Assembly (NCBI GenBank): GCA_002403335.1
Contig: DHHO01000006.1
Location: 1 to 64,000, forward strand
DNA length: 64,000 nucleotides
From: Caldiserica bacterium UBA4770
GTDB lineage: Bacteria > Caldisericota > Caldisericia > Caldisericales > Caldisericaceae
Reading direction: 5' to 3'
Shown here: positions 28,407-36,169 of the stretch, piece by piece
Position numbering within the stretch: position 1 is the first letter of the stretch
Layout of the letters: each line of letters starts with the position of its first letter
Made by a program: the position numbers and the translations under genes
Notes under the pieces: generated by a model
Told to the model about the DNA's origin: nothing
The model's database searches: none
The model's input: the letters and a program-made list of their open reading frames with translations, nothing else

Positions 28407-29132
28407 TCAGACTTCTACATCAGTAGGTGCTTCAAACTTCTCACTTGCCTTAAGAAGGTCTTCAGGTACAGGACTCTTAAGAGATGTACCTACCATATCT
28501 TCAAGATATTTCTTTACTACTACATCCCAATACTCCTTTGTGATGTAATAAACTCTTGCTCCACCTAATTCGTGCTGCACATCGGGCCACGGGTAAGAAG
28601 GCTGTGCCATGCCTATTCCCCATCTCATCCAGCCGTTGTAACTTTCGTATGTTGCCCAGAACTCCTTCTGACCGGCAACCTCAAATGCATAATAACACTT
28701 TGCATAATACATCACTGCACCTGCTCTCATACCTCTCATAAAAGCAAGTGTGTGAAGGCTAATGTTTACATCCCTGTCCATGAGCCTTCCGTTTGCAAAT
28801 GCAGCAAGCTGTCCATCAACAATACCAACAAGATTATAGGGATCCTTCAATCTATTACGGTACCAGCCAAGGAGCTCTGCGTATACACGCGCACCAACGA
28901 CATCGTAGAAATCATGATCGATGTCAAGAAGCTTTCTTACCGCGGGTAGTAAGAGGGGTACCTCCTCTACCAGCATCTCTCTAATTACCATTGTCTTACC
29001 CTTTGGAAGCTCGATATACATAGGGGACCAGTGAGGTACATCCATCGGGAAACCACTTAATAGGGGTTCGATTTCCTCGACTTTAAATACAATCTCTTCT
29101 TGTGACACCTTTTCTGGTGGCTGTCTTTTCAT
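28407..29132 (-). CDS. Uncharacterised protein, possible GNAT-like fold, first gene of the operon
   Basis: 241 residues from an ATG 8 nt after GGGAGG (the open frame begins earlier, at 29183, without a ribosome site). It is soluble, rich in Tyr, Trp and Met. The pattern MVIREMLVEEVPLLLPAVRK, then LVGIVDGQLAAFANG and a C-terminal GGARVYYITKEYW, resembles the strand-helix layout of GNAT acetyltransferases. I do not recognise a specific family and see no clear acetyl-CoA loop. Position at the head of the operon suggests a catabolic or modifying role; function unknown. Confidence 0.6.
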   Translation of the reverse strand: MKRQPPEKVSQEEIVFKVEEIEPLLSGFPMDVPHWSPMYIELPKGKTMVIREMLVEEVPLLLPAVRKLLDIDHDFYDVVGARVYAELLGWYRNRLKDPYNLVGIVDGQLAAFANGRLMDRDVNISLHTLAFMRGMRAGAVMYYAKCYYAFEVAGQKEFWATYESYNGWMRWGIGMAQPSYPWPDVQHELGGARVYYITKEYWDVVVKKYLEDMVGTSLKSPVPEDLLKASEKFEAPTDVEV

Positions 29133-29173
29133 TGTAACTACCTCCCTTATAGATTTATTAAAAAAGATAGTAA

Positions 29174-29202
29174 ATTTTAACATAAAAGATTTTTCAAGTC
29201 AA
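29174..29202 (-). promoter_or_regulatory. Sigma70-type promoter of the catabolic operon
   Basis: On the minus strand TTGACT (29197-29202) and TAAAAT (29174-29179) have an ideal 17-bp spacer, with the first ATG about 42 bp downstream of the -10. The -35 hexamer is part of the left inverted end of the adjoining IS remnant. Confidence 0.7.
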
Positions 29203-29640
29203 GGGGCCGAATTGCTCATCGTAGATCTATATGAAATAGAATCGTTGCCTCAAATAAGAGCTTTAGGATACCTAAGGTATGATACTGATGAAGAGTTAGA
29301 GGTGATAAATGAATTGTACGAGGTAGTAAGAGTCCATACGAACTTCTTTCTTCCATCTCAAAAACTCATTCACGAAAACAAGAGAAGGAAGTAGTGGAAC
29401 AAAGAAATATGATAAACCTACAACACCATACCTGAGAGTTATAGAACGAGATATGGTAGAAGAAGAGGTAAAACAACAACTCAAAGAACAATATGAGAAA
29501 CTAAATCCAGCAGAGCTAAAAAGAAGAATTGATAGACTTCAAGAGAAGCTCGGTAAACTCTACTTGAAGAAACAAAGGGAAAATGCTATCACAGATAGAT
29601 ATCTCGTATATCCAATACTCAAAATGAAACTGACTTGAAA
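29191..29640 (+). mobile_element. Remnant of an IS with a DDE (integrase-core) transposase
   Basis: An 11-bp inverted pair (TTTTCAAGTCA at 29191-29201, TGACTTGAAAA at 29630-29640) bounds about 450 bp. Inside, a rightward frame from about 29205 gives the C-terminus of an integrase-core transposase (NELYEVVRVHTNFF, then, after a one-base frameshift near 29390, KKYDKPTTPYLRV and LKEQYEKLNPAELKR). It ends LT-stop inside the right end. The 5' part with the catalytic residues is gone. The copy is dead: internally deleted and frameshifted. Confidence 0.75.
29205..29638 (+). pseudogene. Transposase C-terminal fragment, frameshifted
   Basis: Two overlapping frames (about 29205-29394 and 29395-29638, the second open well before its first ATG at 29453) together encode one continuous transposase tail. 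About three quarters of the protein is missing. See the IS remnant entry for ends and context. Confidence 0.75.
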
Positions 29641-29729
29641 ATAATAATTTTAATGAGCCAACACAGGGCGATTATATTAAAAACTTACCATATTTATTAA
29701 ACATACCTATGGCAACTCAAAAATTTTCG

Positions 29730-30377
29730 CTATTTTCTGTTTTCCTTCTGGAACTCAACATAAGAATAAAATATAAGATAAGCAGACGAGGCAAGAAGAG
29801 GAATAATTATAAAATATACTGAGTAGCTTCTAAAAAAGGCACCAACAATTGCAAAGGCACCGCAGATTTTAAATAAAACTGACCCTATCTTATGAGTCTT
29901 TTCCCATACTACATCGGAGCTTAATGTCCACGGTGTACGGATCCCTATGAACCAGTTTCTTTTTGCCTTTTCCATAAGTACTCCTGCTGAATAGAATAAA
30001 ACCCCTGAAATTAAAGGAACAAATAAGTTTATGCTTATCTTTATTCCCACATTCCACAACAAAATCTGTAGGTGGACTAATAACATAAATACGCAAAATA
30101 TTACAATAAAACCGTAATAAAAATCTTGGAACTTCATTATATTTTCTTTTAATGGGTCAATTCGAGGGATGAAAAGAAGTAGTAAGGTTACTCCAAGTAG
30201 AACAAGCGGGTTTAGAAAAGCTCCCCAAAATCGCGACGTATAACCGTCTACTTCCCCCTGAGCATTCCAGTGTGTAGCCATGTTTTCAGGGAGTCTGGGG
30301 TAAAACACAAGGCTTGCAACAAAAGACAGTACAATTATAAGAAGAATGATATTCACTAAAATTTTATTCTTTTTCAT
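29730..30377 (-). CDS. SdpI-family membrane protein (DUF1648)
   Basis: 215 residues with about six membrane helices. The start has the DUF1648 pattern YPRLPENMATHWNAQGEVDG, and the second half the SdpI pattern RNWFIGIRTPWTLSSDVVW. B. subtilis SdpI gives immunity to the SdpC toxin and signals through SdpR; most homologues have no known toxin partner and none is seen here. The ATG at 30377 is preceded by GGAGG. It is monocistronic, with its own promoter at 30401-30429. Confidence 0.88.
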   Translation of the reverse strand: MKKNKILVNIILLIIVLSFVASLVFYPRLPENMATHWNAQGEVDGYTSRFWGAFLNPLVLLGVTLLLLFIPRIDPLKENIMKFQDFYYGFIVIFCVFMLLVHLQILLWNVGIKISINLFVPLISGVLFYSAGVLMEKAKRNWFIGIRTPWTLSSDVVWEKTHKIGSVLFKICGAFAIVGAFFRSYSVYFIIIPLLASSAYLIFYSYVEFQKENRK

Positions 30378-30400
30378 AATTAACCTCCTCCGCAAAATAT

Positions 30401-30429
30401 ATTATACTCTGGAGTTTACTATGTTACAA
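30401..30429 (-). promoter_or_regulatory. Promoter of the SdpI-like gene
   Basis: On the minus strand TTGTAA (30424-30429) and a consensus TATAAT (30401-30406) are separated by 17 bp, about 24 bp before the ATG. Confidence 0.65.
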
Positions 30430-30540
30430 TACTCGATTTTCATGGCAATCCTGTATTTTAAAATTACGAGCGACCTATAGAGATTTTTACTCTAATTTTG
30501 ATTTATTTAAAATATTAATTATATTAATATGAGGTGAGAT

Positions 30541-31455
30541 ATGGAAAAAGGGAAATATTTTGGGGTTTATGTACCCCTGATAACGCCTTTTAGTGAGGAT
30601 TATTCGATTGATTACGATGCACTCGAAGGGCTTCTTAATTTCCTTTTAGCGAGTGGAGTTAATGGGTTTTTTGTTAATGCAACTACTGGGGAGTTTACCT
30701 CACTTTCTCTGGAGGAGAAGGAGGAAATTGCAAATCTTGTGATAGCTAAAGCAAAAGGAAAAGCAAGGCTATTTTTAAATGTGGCTTCAACAGACGCAAG
30801 AGAGGTAAAAAAACTTTGCAGGTTTGCTGCTGAAAAGGGTTTTGATGCTGTAATATCACCTCCACCATACTTTTTAATTCCTGATGAAAGGGGATTGCTC
30901 AATTACTTCATCACAATTGCTGAAGAATCAAATCTTGATACATTAATCTACAATATTCCCCCTGCCACTGGGTACAGTTTCCCTCCCAGGCTCGTTGAGA
31001 AACTTGCAGATTCCGATAGCAGAATCAAAGGTGTCAAAGCAACAATTGACAGCATCGGGTATCTGAGAGATGTTATCCTAACAGTAAAGAAAAAACATCC
31101 AGATTTCTCCGTGCTCACAGGGGTTGAGCATAATTTTCTTCCAAATCTTTTATGTGGTGGTGACGGAGGAATTGTTGCACTATCAAATTTCGCCCCTTCC
31201 TTCTTTATTGAGACAGTTAAAAACTTTGATGAAAAGAATTTTGATTCCCTTTTGGAACTGCACCGAAAGATAACCATTCTTTCCAGGATTTTTAGTTATT
31301 CAACCTCCTTTGCATCTGGTATCAAGATTTCTTTAAGTCTGATGGGTTTTAAAGTGCAGCCATTTGTCAGGCGGCCCTTGATAGAAGACCCACAAGAAGT
31401 AATTGAACACATAAGACAAATCTTAATTGGAACAGGATTACTCAAGGAGGACTAA
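30541..31455 (+). CDS. DapA-family lyase/aldolase (dihydrodipicolinate synthase-like)
   Basis: 304-residue (beta/alpha)8 class I aldolase of the DHDPS/N-acetylneuraminate lyase family. Seen are NATTGEF (45-52), the catalytic tyrosine in LIYNIPPATG (Y137) and the Schiff-base lysine K166 in KGVKATIDS. The Gly/Thr signature differs from typical DapA (GTTGE), and no lysine-pathway genes adjoin. A keto-acid aldolase (for example KDG-type) is as likely as DapA. RBS GAGGTGAG lies just before the ATG. It is divergent from the SdpI-like gene. Confidence 0.85.
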   Translation: MEKGKYFGVYVPLITPFSEDYSIDYDALEGLLNFLLASGVNGFFVNATTGEFTSLSLEEKEEIANLVIAKAKGKARLFLNVASTDAREVKKLCRFAAEKGFDAVISPPPYFLIPDERGLLNYFITIAEESNLDTLIYNIPPATGYSFPPRLVEKLADSDSRIKGVKATIDSIGYLRDVILTVKKKHPDFSVLTGVEHNFLPNLLCGGDGGIVALSNFAPSFFIETVKNFDEKNFDSLLELHRKITILSRIFSYSTSFASGIKISLSLMGFKVQPFVRRPLIEDPQEVIEHIRQILIGTGLLKED

Positions 31456-31456
31456 A

Positions 31457-31768
31457 ATGAACGAAGAAGAAAAGAAAAAGATAGTAGAAATATTGAAAAG
31501 GGTGAAAGACCCGGAGACAGGTATGGATATTGTAACTCTTGGCCTTGTAGATGGCTTTACCGTCGAGGAAAACCTCACCAAGATATTCGTTAATTTCCAG
31601 GTGAACACCCCAGCCTGTTTCTTCTGTAAAACAATTGCGTGGAAAATTATTGAAGACCTCTCTCATAGAATTGTTGAGGAATTTGAAAAAGAAGGGTATT
31701 ACAATATAAAAGTGGTTGAGGCTATTAACCCACGCATATTTTACAAGATATCCACTTTGAAAACTTAA
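31457..31768 (+). CDS. DUF59 / MIP18-family protein
   Basis: 103 residues, ATG 5-6 nt after AAGGAGG, 1 bp after the aldolase stop. The DUF59 pattern (LKRVKDPETGMDIVTLGLV, near the start) and a conserved cysteine region (TPACFFC) are seen. DUF59 proteins such as SufT help assemble or deliver Fe-S clusters. The link to the aldolase upstream is unclear; co-transcription is likely. This is a stand-alone version of the domain that also forms the N-terminus of the Mrp protein at 54622. Confidence 0.85.
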   Translation: MNEEEKKKIVEILKRVKDPETGMDIVTLGLVDGFTVEENLTKIFVNFQVNTPACFFCKTIAWKIIEDLSHRIVEEFEKEGYYNIKVVEAINPRIFYKISTLKT

Positions 31769-31857
31769 CTATAGTTACGTTACGAATCTTAAGGGATGTT
31801 AACTTAAAGGTGGAAAAAATCGGCTTTTGTAAATAGCTATGAGATTTTTTTTATTTC

Positions 31858-31889
31858 TTACTAAGCAATATGTTTATATTGCTTAGTAA
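31858..31889. repeat. Perfect 14-bp inverted repeat (AT-rich hairpin)
   Basis: TTACTAAGCAATAT and its exact complement are separated by GTTT. It lies 90 bp after the DUF59 gene and 24 bp before the left direct repeat. It is preceded by a T-run (31846-31856), so it may act as a terminator or be the end of a mobile unit. The interval 31769-32309 contains no convincing gene. Confidence 0.8.
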
Positions 31890-31913
31890 AATGGAAATAT
31901 GTTTGACATCCCA

Positions 31914-32094
31914 TTCCAGAAATTCGACGCTCAGAAATGCCCCGATTTTCAACGATTCAGCCCTAAAATGTATCAAACTATTACCTACCGAAGAAAAACC
32001 TCTTTAAAGTGCATTTTTGGGCTTTGATGGAATGAGACCAGTTTAACACTTGGTTTATTGGTTATAAGTTGCAGAAAACAACCTCAAAAGATTT
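31914..32094 (+). repeat. Left copy of a ~180-bp direct repeat bracketing the CRISPR-Cas locus
   Basis: This stretch aligns without gaps to 51834-52014 at a constant offset of 19,920 bp, about 85% identical by eye. The best kept parts are the start (TTCCAGAAATTCG, CGCTCAGAAATGCC) and the middle (AAGAAAAACCTCTTTAA, GTGCATTTTT). A 42-codon frame from ATG 31899 reads through it but is broken in the other copy, so it is probably not a gene. Nature unknown. Confidence 0.85.
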
Positions 32095-32309
32095 CTGCAG
32101 ATTGCAAAGAATCTCTCCGAGGAGACTCTGAGGCTAAATTCATTGTGGACTCAAGTGTTTTATTCTTTTTATACATGTAAGATCTTGAAACAACCAATAA
32201 AGAATGCGAAAAACTATCCTATCATATAAAATTCACTCTGATTCTTTGAACACATTCTCAGTATTTTGCAAATTTATTTTGTGTATATAATATAAAAAGG
32301 GAGGATAAT

Positions 32310-33320
32310 TTGAAAAATACTGTAGTCCTTAAGAGGTCATTGCTTGCAAGACTGTATATACTTTACGACGAGATAGTGAAAAATCCATATACAGATATAA
32401 ATCATCTTAAAGAAATTCTTGAAGTTTCAGATAGGACAGTAGATAGATACTTAGAGCAGCTAAGATACGACTTTGGTGCACCGATTGCGTATGACAAATT
32501 CAGAAGAGGCTACTATCTAAAAGAGAAATGGGATTTTCCCCTTCCGAAACTCACTACAGGGGAAGTGTTTCTTATTATTGTCTCAACAAACCTTTTGAAA
32601 CAATTCAAAGGCACTCCTATCGAAAGGGAAATAGATTCCTTAGAAAAAAAATTAGAGCTTCTTATACCTGATGAGGTAAGCATGCAACAAGAGGAAATAA
32701 GGTCAGCTCTCTCAGTAAACCTAACGCCCATAAAAGTAAGAGTTGATGTAAAGGAAACATTTGAAAAAGTACTTAATGCAATCAAAGAAAGAAGGAGCAT
32801 TCTTATAAAATATCATACGATAAGCACAGGAGAAACAAAGGATAGGAAAGTTGACCCTTATCACATCTTTAACAGTAGCGGAGTTTGGTATTTTAGCGGA
32901 TACTGCCATCTGAGAAATGAGGTAAGAGACTTTGCAATGGATAGAGTACAGAGTATAAAAGACCTTGAGGAACATTTTGAGATTCCTGATTGGTTCAGCC
33001 CCGGTAAATATTTAGGAGAAGCCTTCAGAATTTATAAAGGAGACATCAAGAAGGTAAGAGTACATTTCGATCCTTATGAGGCTCGTTGGATAAGAGAAAG
33101 GATATGGCACAAAAGCCAGGAAATAAAGGAACTTAAGGATGGAAGTGTCATTATGGAAGTTGAAGGAAACCCTGAGGAGCTAAAAAGGTGGATACTGAGT
33201 TTTGGTGCTCATGTAGAAGTATTGACTCCTCTGGAACTTCGTAGAGAAATCAAAGAAGAAGTAAAAAAACTTTCAGAGAGATATTTAAAAGGGACACGTA
33301 TTGACGCTATGGGGAATTAA
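32310..33320 (+). CDS. WYL-domain transcriptional regulator heading the cas operon
   Basis: 336 residues: an N-terminal winged HTH (about 1-65; LEVSDRTVDRYLEQL), then a WYL domain (KVDPYHIFNSSGVWYFSGYC, near residue 190) and a C-terminal WCX-like extension. WYL proteins sense ligands, perhaps nucleic-acid fragments, and several are known to regulate CRISPR loci. It is read from a TTG 5 nt after GGGAGG; a TATAAT at 32286-32291 is the likely -10. It is followed 9 bp later by cas6, so it is probably autoregulated with the operon. Confidence 0.88.
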   Translation: MKNTVVLKRSLLARLYILYDEIVKNPYTDINHLKEILEVSDRTVDRYLEQLRYDFGAPIAYDKFRRGYYLKEKWDFPLPKLTTGEVFLIIVSTNLLKQFKGTPIEREIDSLEKKLELLIPDEVSMQQEEIRSALSVNLTPIKVRVDVKETFEKVLNAIKERRSILIKYHTISTGETKDRKVDPYHIFNSSGVWYFSGYCHLRNEVRDFAMDRVQSIKDLEEHFEIPDWFSPGKYLGEAFRIYKGDIKKVRVHFDPYEARWIRERIWHKSQEIKELKDGSVIMEVEGNPEELKRWILSFGAHVEVLTPLELRREIKEEVKKLSERYLKGTRIDAMGN

Positions 33321-33329
33321 AATATAGAT

Positions 33330-34100
33330 ATGAGAATCACATTGACCTATGAGGTAGTGGATAAGGAGGGCATTATTCTGCCTGTTCATTACAATTATCT
33401 TATTCAATCTCTTATTTACAGGACATTTTCTGAAGATCTTGCCCAAAAACTTCATGATGTTGGTTTTAAGTTTGAAAAAAGGACGTTCAAGCTGTTCACA
33501 TTTTCCCGTATCCTTGAAAAAGGTGAGAAAAAAGACAATGTCTTTCTATTTAAAAAGCATATTTCATTTTATTTTTCTTCTCCTTTTCTTAAGATTATAG
33601 AAGATATAGGGATGAGGGCTCTTAGTTTACCAACAGTTGAGCTTATGAGTCAAAGGCTTTTTATTTCTGGTATCGAAGTTATTACTCCGCCTAAAATTGG
33701 AACTTCAAATTTAATTAAGATGCTTTCTCCTTTAACAATGCATTCAACACTTAAAAAGGAAGATGGCAGTCATAAATCTTATTACTATAAACCAAAAGAG
33801 AAAGAATTTTCAACACTTATTGAGGCAAACGCAAGGAAAAAATATTCTCTCATAAAAGAGAAAGATGCAAAAGACTTATCCCTTGAGTTTAAGCCAGTTC
33901 ATTTTTCAGTGAAAGAGAATCTTTGCGTTATCAAATTTAAACAAACTCCGATTGAAGCTTATACAGGGATTTTTGAATTAAGCGGTTCTAAAGAGCTCAT
34001 AGAAACGACTTATGATGCAGGTTTGGGCGATAGAAACCCTGAAGGCTTTGGCATGTGGGAAATATGGAAAGGAGGCAATTTAGGCGATGACAATGTCTAA
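33330..34100 (+). CDS. cas6: CRISPR endoribonuclease Cas6
   Basis: Cuts the precursor crRNA inside each repeat. The 256 residues have an N-terminal RAMP fold with a conserved histidine (H20, in PVHYNYLIQSLIYR) as candidate catalytic base, and the C-terminal glycine-rich loop GLGDRNPEGFG (about 231-241) typical of the family. It overlaps cas8 by 14 bp. Cut 8 nt from the repeat's 3' end, it would leave the usual ATTGAAAC tag. Confidence 0.92.
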   Translation: MRITLTYEVVDKEGIILPVHYNYLIQSLIYRTFSEDLAQKLHDVGFKFEKRTFKLFTFSRILEKGEKKDNVFLFKKHISFYFSSPFLKIIEDIGMRALSLPTVELMSQRLFISGIEVITPPKIGTSNLIKMLSPLTMHSTLKKEDGSHKSYYYKPKEKEFSTLIEANARKKYSLIKEKDAKDLSLEFKPVHFSVKENLCVIKFKQTPIEAYTGIFELSGSKELIETTYDAGLGDRNPEGFGMWEIWKGGNLGDDNV

Positions 34101-35784
34101 GCTAAAATTCACAGGAAATTGGTTCTTTGACGCAGGTGTCTTAGGCTTCGTAAATTTAATGGAAGAGGTTTATGGATGGGGCTTAGATGAAATTGAGCGC
34201 AGGATTAGGGATGAACCTATAAATGTCTATTACGGATATTTCCCATTTGGATATTTATTCTATCATTCCAGAGTTAGAACAATTGAAAAGGAAATTGCAG
34301 ACATTGAAAATAAACTAAAAAAGTCCAAGAAAAAGTCTAAGAGTGGAAAAGTGGAATCTGATAAAAAATCATCTGAGTTTAAGAATACAATTAAGCAATA
34401 CAGTGATGAAATTTCAGAAAAAGAGAAAACTTTAAAATGCGAATTAGAGACATTTAGAAAAGATGCGGATAATAAGGTTCCAGGTATTATAGAGAAAATT
34501 GAGAAAAATAAGGAAGAAATTGCAACGGTGAAAACTATCCAAGAAAATGGGGAAGAAATGCAATGTCTTAAAAACGAGATAAACTCGCTTATTCAAGGAT
34601 TTAAGTTAAAATTACCTAAAGATATCAGAAATTTTTTTATTTTTAATTCAAAGGAGACTAAAAGTAACCTTTACAATTCATTTATTTATCTATACTTTTT
34701 ACTAAAAGAAGATTATGAACGCCTATATAATTTTGTTTCTTCAATTGGCACCAAGAAAGATAATCTTACCTATGAAAAGTATCCAGATTCCACTATAAAT
34801 CCCTTTTTATATTCGCCTAGGGAATTCTCAAATATTGGTTATACCAAGCCTCCAGAGGCAACTTTAATTAAAGAGCAGTTACATATTGAGCAACCTTTAT
34901 TCTTGTTGCTTTTACCTTTTGGATACTCCTTCCAATTTATTGGAAGGGAAAATATAATGTTCTACACAAACTCATTAGAAGGTTCATACGCAGTCTATAA
35001 GAAACTTGCTTTATACAAAGAAAAAAGAGGGCAAAAGGCAGACATCTTCAAAATAACATGGTCTGCTATAATTGATGCCCTTACCGAAAAGAAAGCGGAC
35101 TTTTCTTTGGAGAATATGTATTTAATAGAATTTGCTGGAATAGAAAATCTAAAATTAAAAGACGTTGAATATATTAGCATTCCCAGGCTTCAAGCTTCAA
35201 TACTTCTTGACGATACTATAAGGGATGAGTTAAATATTTATATTCGGTACGGAAACAAAAATTCGGAAAAAACTTGGCTTCTTGAAGAATTTATTAAAGG
35301 CAAGCCTCTGTACCCAATAATTCTGAACTATATAAATTCGGTTTTAAATCAAGGCGAAGATGTTTTTTCTATCCGAAGAAGTTCACTATATTCTTTAATA
35401 GTTGAATCAAAAATTTTAGAATTTAAGGCTAAGCATAGTACAAACAACCTTTTCTCTTCCGAGTATTTTGACAATTATAAAGCTCTTGTTGGCGAAATAA
35501 AGAATGAAGCAAGAAGCTCTTTGTTCTATGCAGGATTCATTAATCAAATTTCAGCAGATGAAAATGTTAGAAGAAATATGGGAAGAGAACTATTAGAAGC
35601 TCTCAGAGCGAAAAACAAAATTATATTTTTAAATATTCTCCTAAAAAATATAAACGAATCTTCTAATATAGGCGCTATTGAGAGTTTTATGGATTGGATA
35701 TTCAACAGAATTATAGTAAACAATATTAGTTGGGAGATGTATGCTTTATTGCTGATTGCTAACTTAATAAGTAATTCAAAATAA
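34087..35784 (+). CDS. cas8: Type I-B Cascade large subunit Cas8 (Cst1-like)
   Basis: 565 residues. The start KLKFTGNWFFDAGVLGFVN is the Cst1-type pattern, and position between cas6 and cas7 agrees. Large subunits recognise the PAM and recruit Cas3. A highly charged coiled-coil-like region fills about residues 78-180. The last about 70 residues (from GRELLEAL, residue 499) are helical and resemble the small protein encoded next, as expected for a Cas11-like C-terminal domain. The ATG at 34087 is 11 nt after GGAGG; a second ATG lies two codons on. Confidence 0.85.
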   Translation: MTMSKLKFTGNWFFDAGVLGFVNLMEEVYGWGLDEIERRIRDEPINVYYGYFPFGYLFYHSRVRTIEKEIADIENKLKKSKKKSKSGKVESDKKSSEFKNTIKQYSDEISEKEKTLKCELETFRKDADNKVPGIIEKIEKNKEEIATVKTIQENGEEMQCLKNEINSLIQGFKLKLPKDIRNFFIFNSKETKSNLYNSFIYLYFLLKEDYERLYNFVSSIGTKKDNLTYEKYPDSTINPFLYSPREFSNIGYTKPPEATLIKEQLHIEQPLFLLLLPFGYSFQFIGRENIMFYTNSLEGSYAVYKKLALYKEKRGQKADIFKITWSAIIDALTEKKADFSLENMYLIEFAGIENLKLKDVEYISIPRLQASILLDDTIRDELNIYIRYGNKNSEKTWLLEEFIKGKPLYPIILNYINSVLNQGEDVFSIRRSSLYSLIVESKILEFKAKHSTNNLFSSEYFDNYKALVGEIKNEARSSLFYAGFINQISADENVRRNMGRELLEALRAKNKIIFLNILLKNINESSNIGAIESFMDWIFNRIIVNNISWEMYALLLIANLISNSK

Positions 35785-35803
35785 CTGAGGAGGTAAAAAA
35801 ACA

Positions 35804-36169
35804 ATGGAAGAAAAAGAAAGAACGACAAGACCCGCGGTTTGGGAGCTAAAGATTGGAGACGAATCAAAGGTAATTGAACTTTGGAAATTAAAGAAGGCAA
35901 CAGAGTCATCTTTTGCTCATGTGTCAGATAATTATAAGCAAAAGTTGATCTACAATTTATTAGAGGCAGTTAAAAATAACGATCAAAGTACTTTTTTCTA
36001 TTTGCTCCTTAAATCAATCAATAAACCTAACGAAGATTTTACAGACCTGTGGGAAAACCTTAATGATTATTATGATGTTTTGCCAGAGGATGCTTTTGCA
36101 AATTTTGCTTATTCCATCATTACTGGAATAATGAACACCTATAATAAAGGAGGAAAACAAAATGAATGA
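35804..36169 (+). CDS. Small helical protein, probable separately encoded Cas11-like subunit
   Basis: 121 residues, all-helical by eye, with its own GAGGAGG site. Residues 52-73 (LLEAVKNNDQ, FFYLLLKSIN) line up with Cas8 residues 502-522 (LLEALRAKNK, FLNILLKNIN). The following helix pair (LWENLNDYYDVL, FANFAYSII) also corresponds to the Cas8 end. It therefore looks like a duplicate of the Cas8 C-terminal domain. In type I-B, Cas11 is normally made by internal translation of cas8; a stand-alone gene is unusual. The last 8 bp overlap cas7. Confidence 0.65.
   Translation: MEEKERTTRPAVWELKIGDESKVIELWKLKKATESSFAHVSDNYKQKLIYNLLEAVKNNDQSTFFYLLLKSINKPNEDFTDLWENLNDYYDVLPEDAFANFAYSIITGIMNTYNKGGKQNE

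Noticed and set aside
30498..30525. TTGATT/TATATT pair upstream of the DapA-family gene
   Set aside because: The start site would fall on the ribosome site itself, leaving no room for a leader; the region is so AT-rich that chance matches are expected.
31899..32027. A 42-codon frame running through the left direct repeat
   Set aside because: The equivalent frame is stopped early in the right copy, and no ribosome site or known family is visible.
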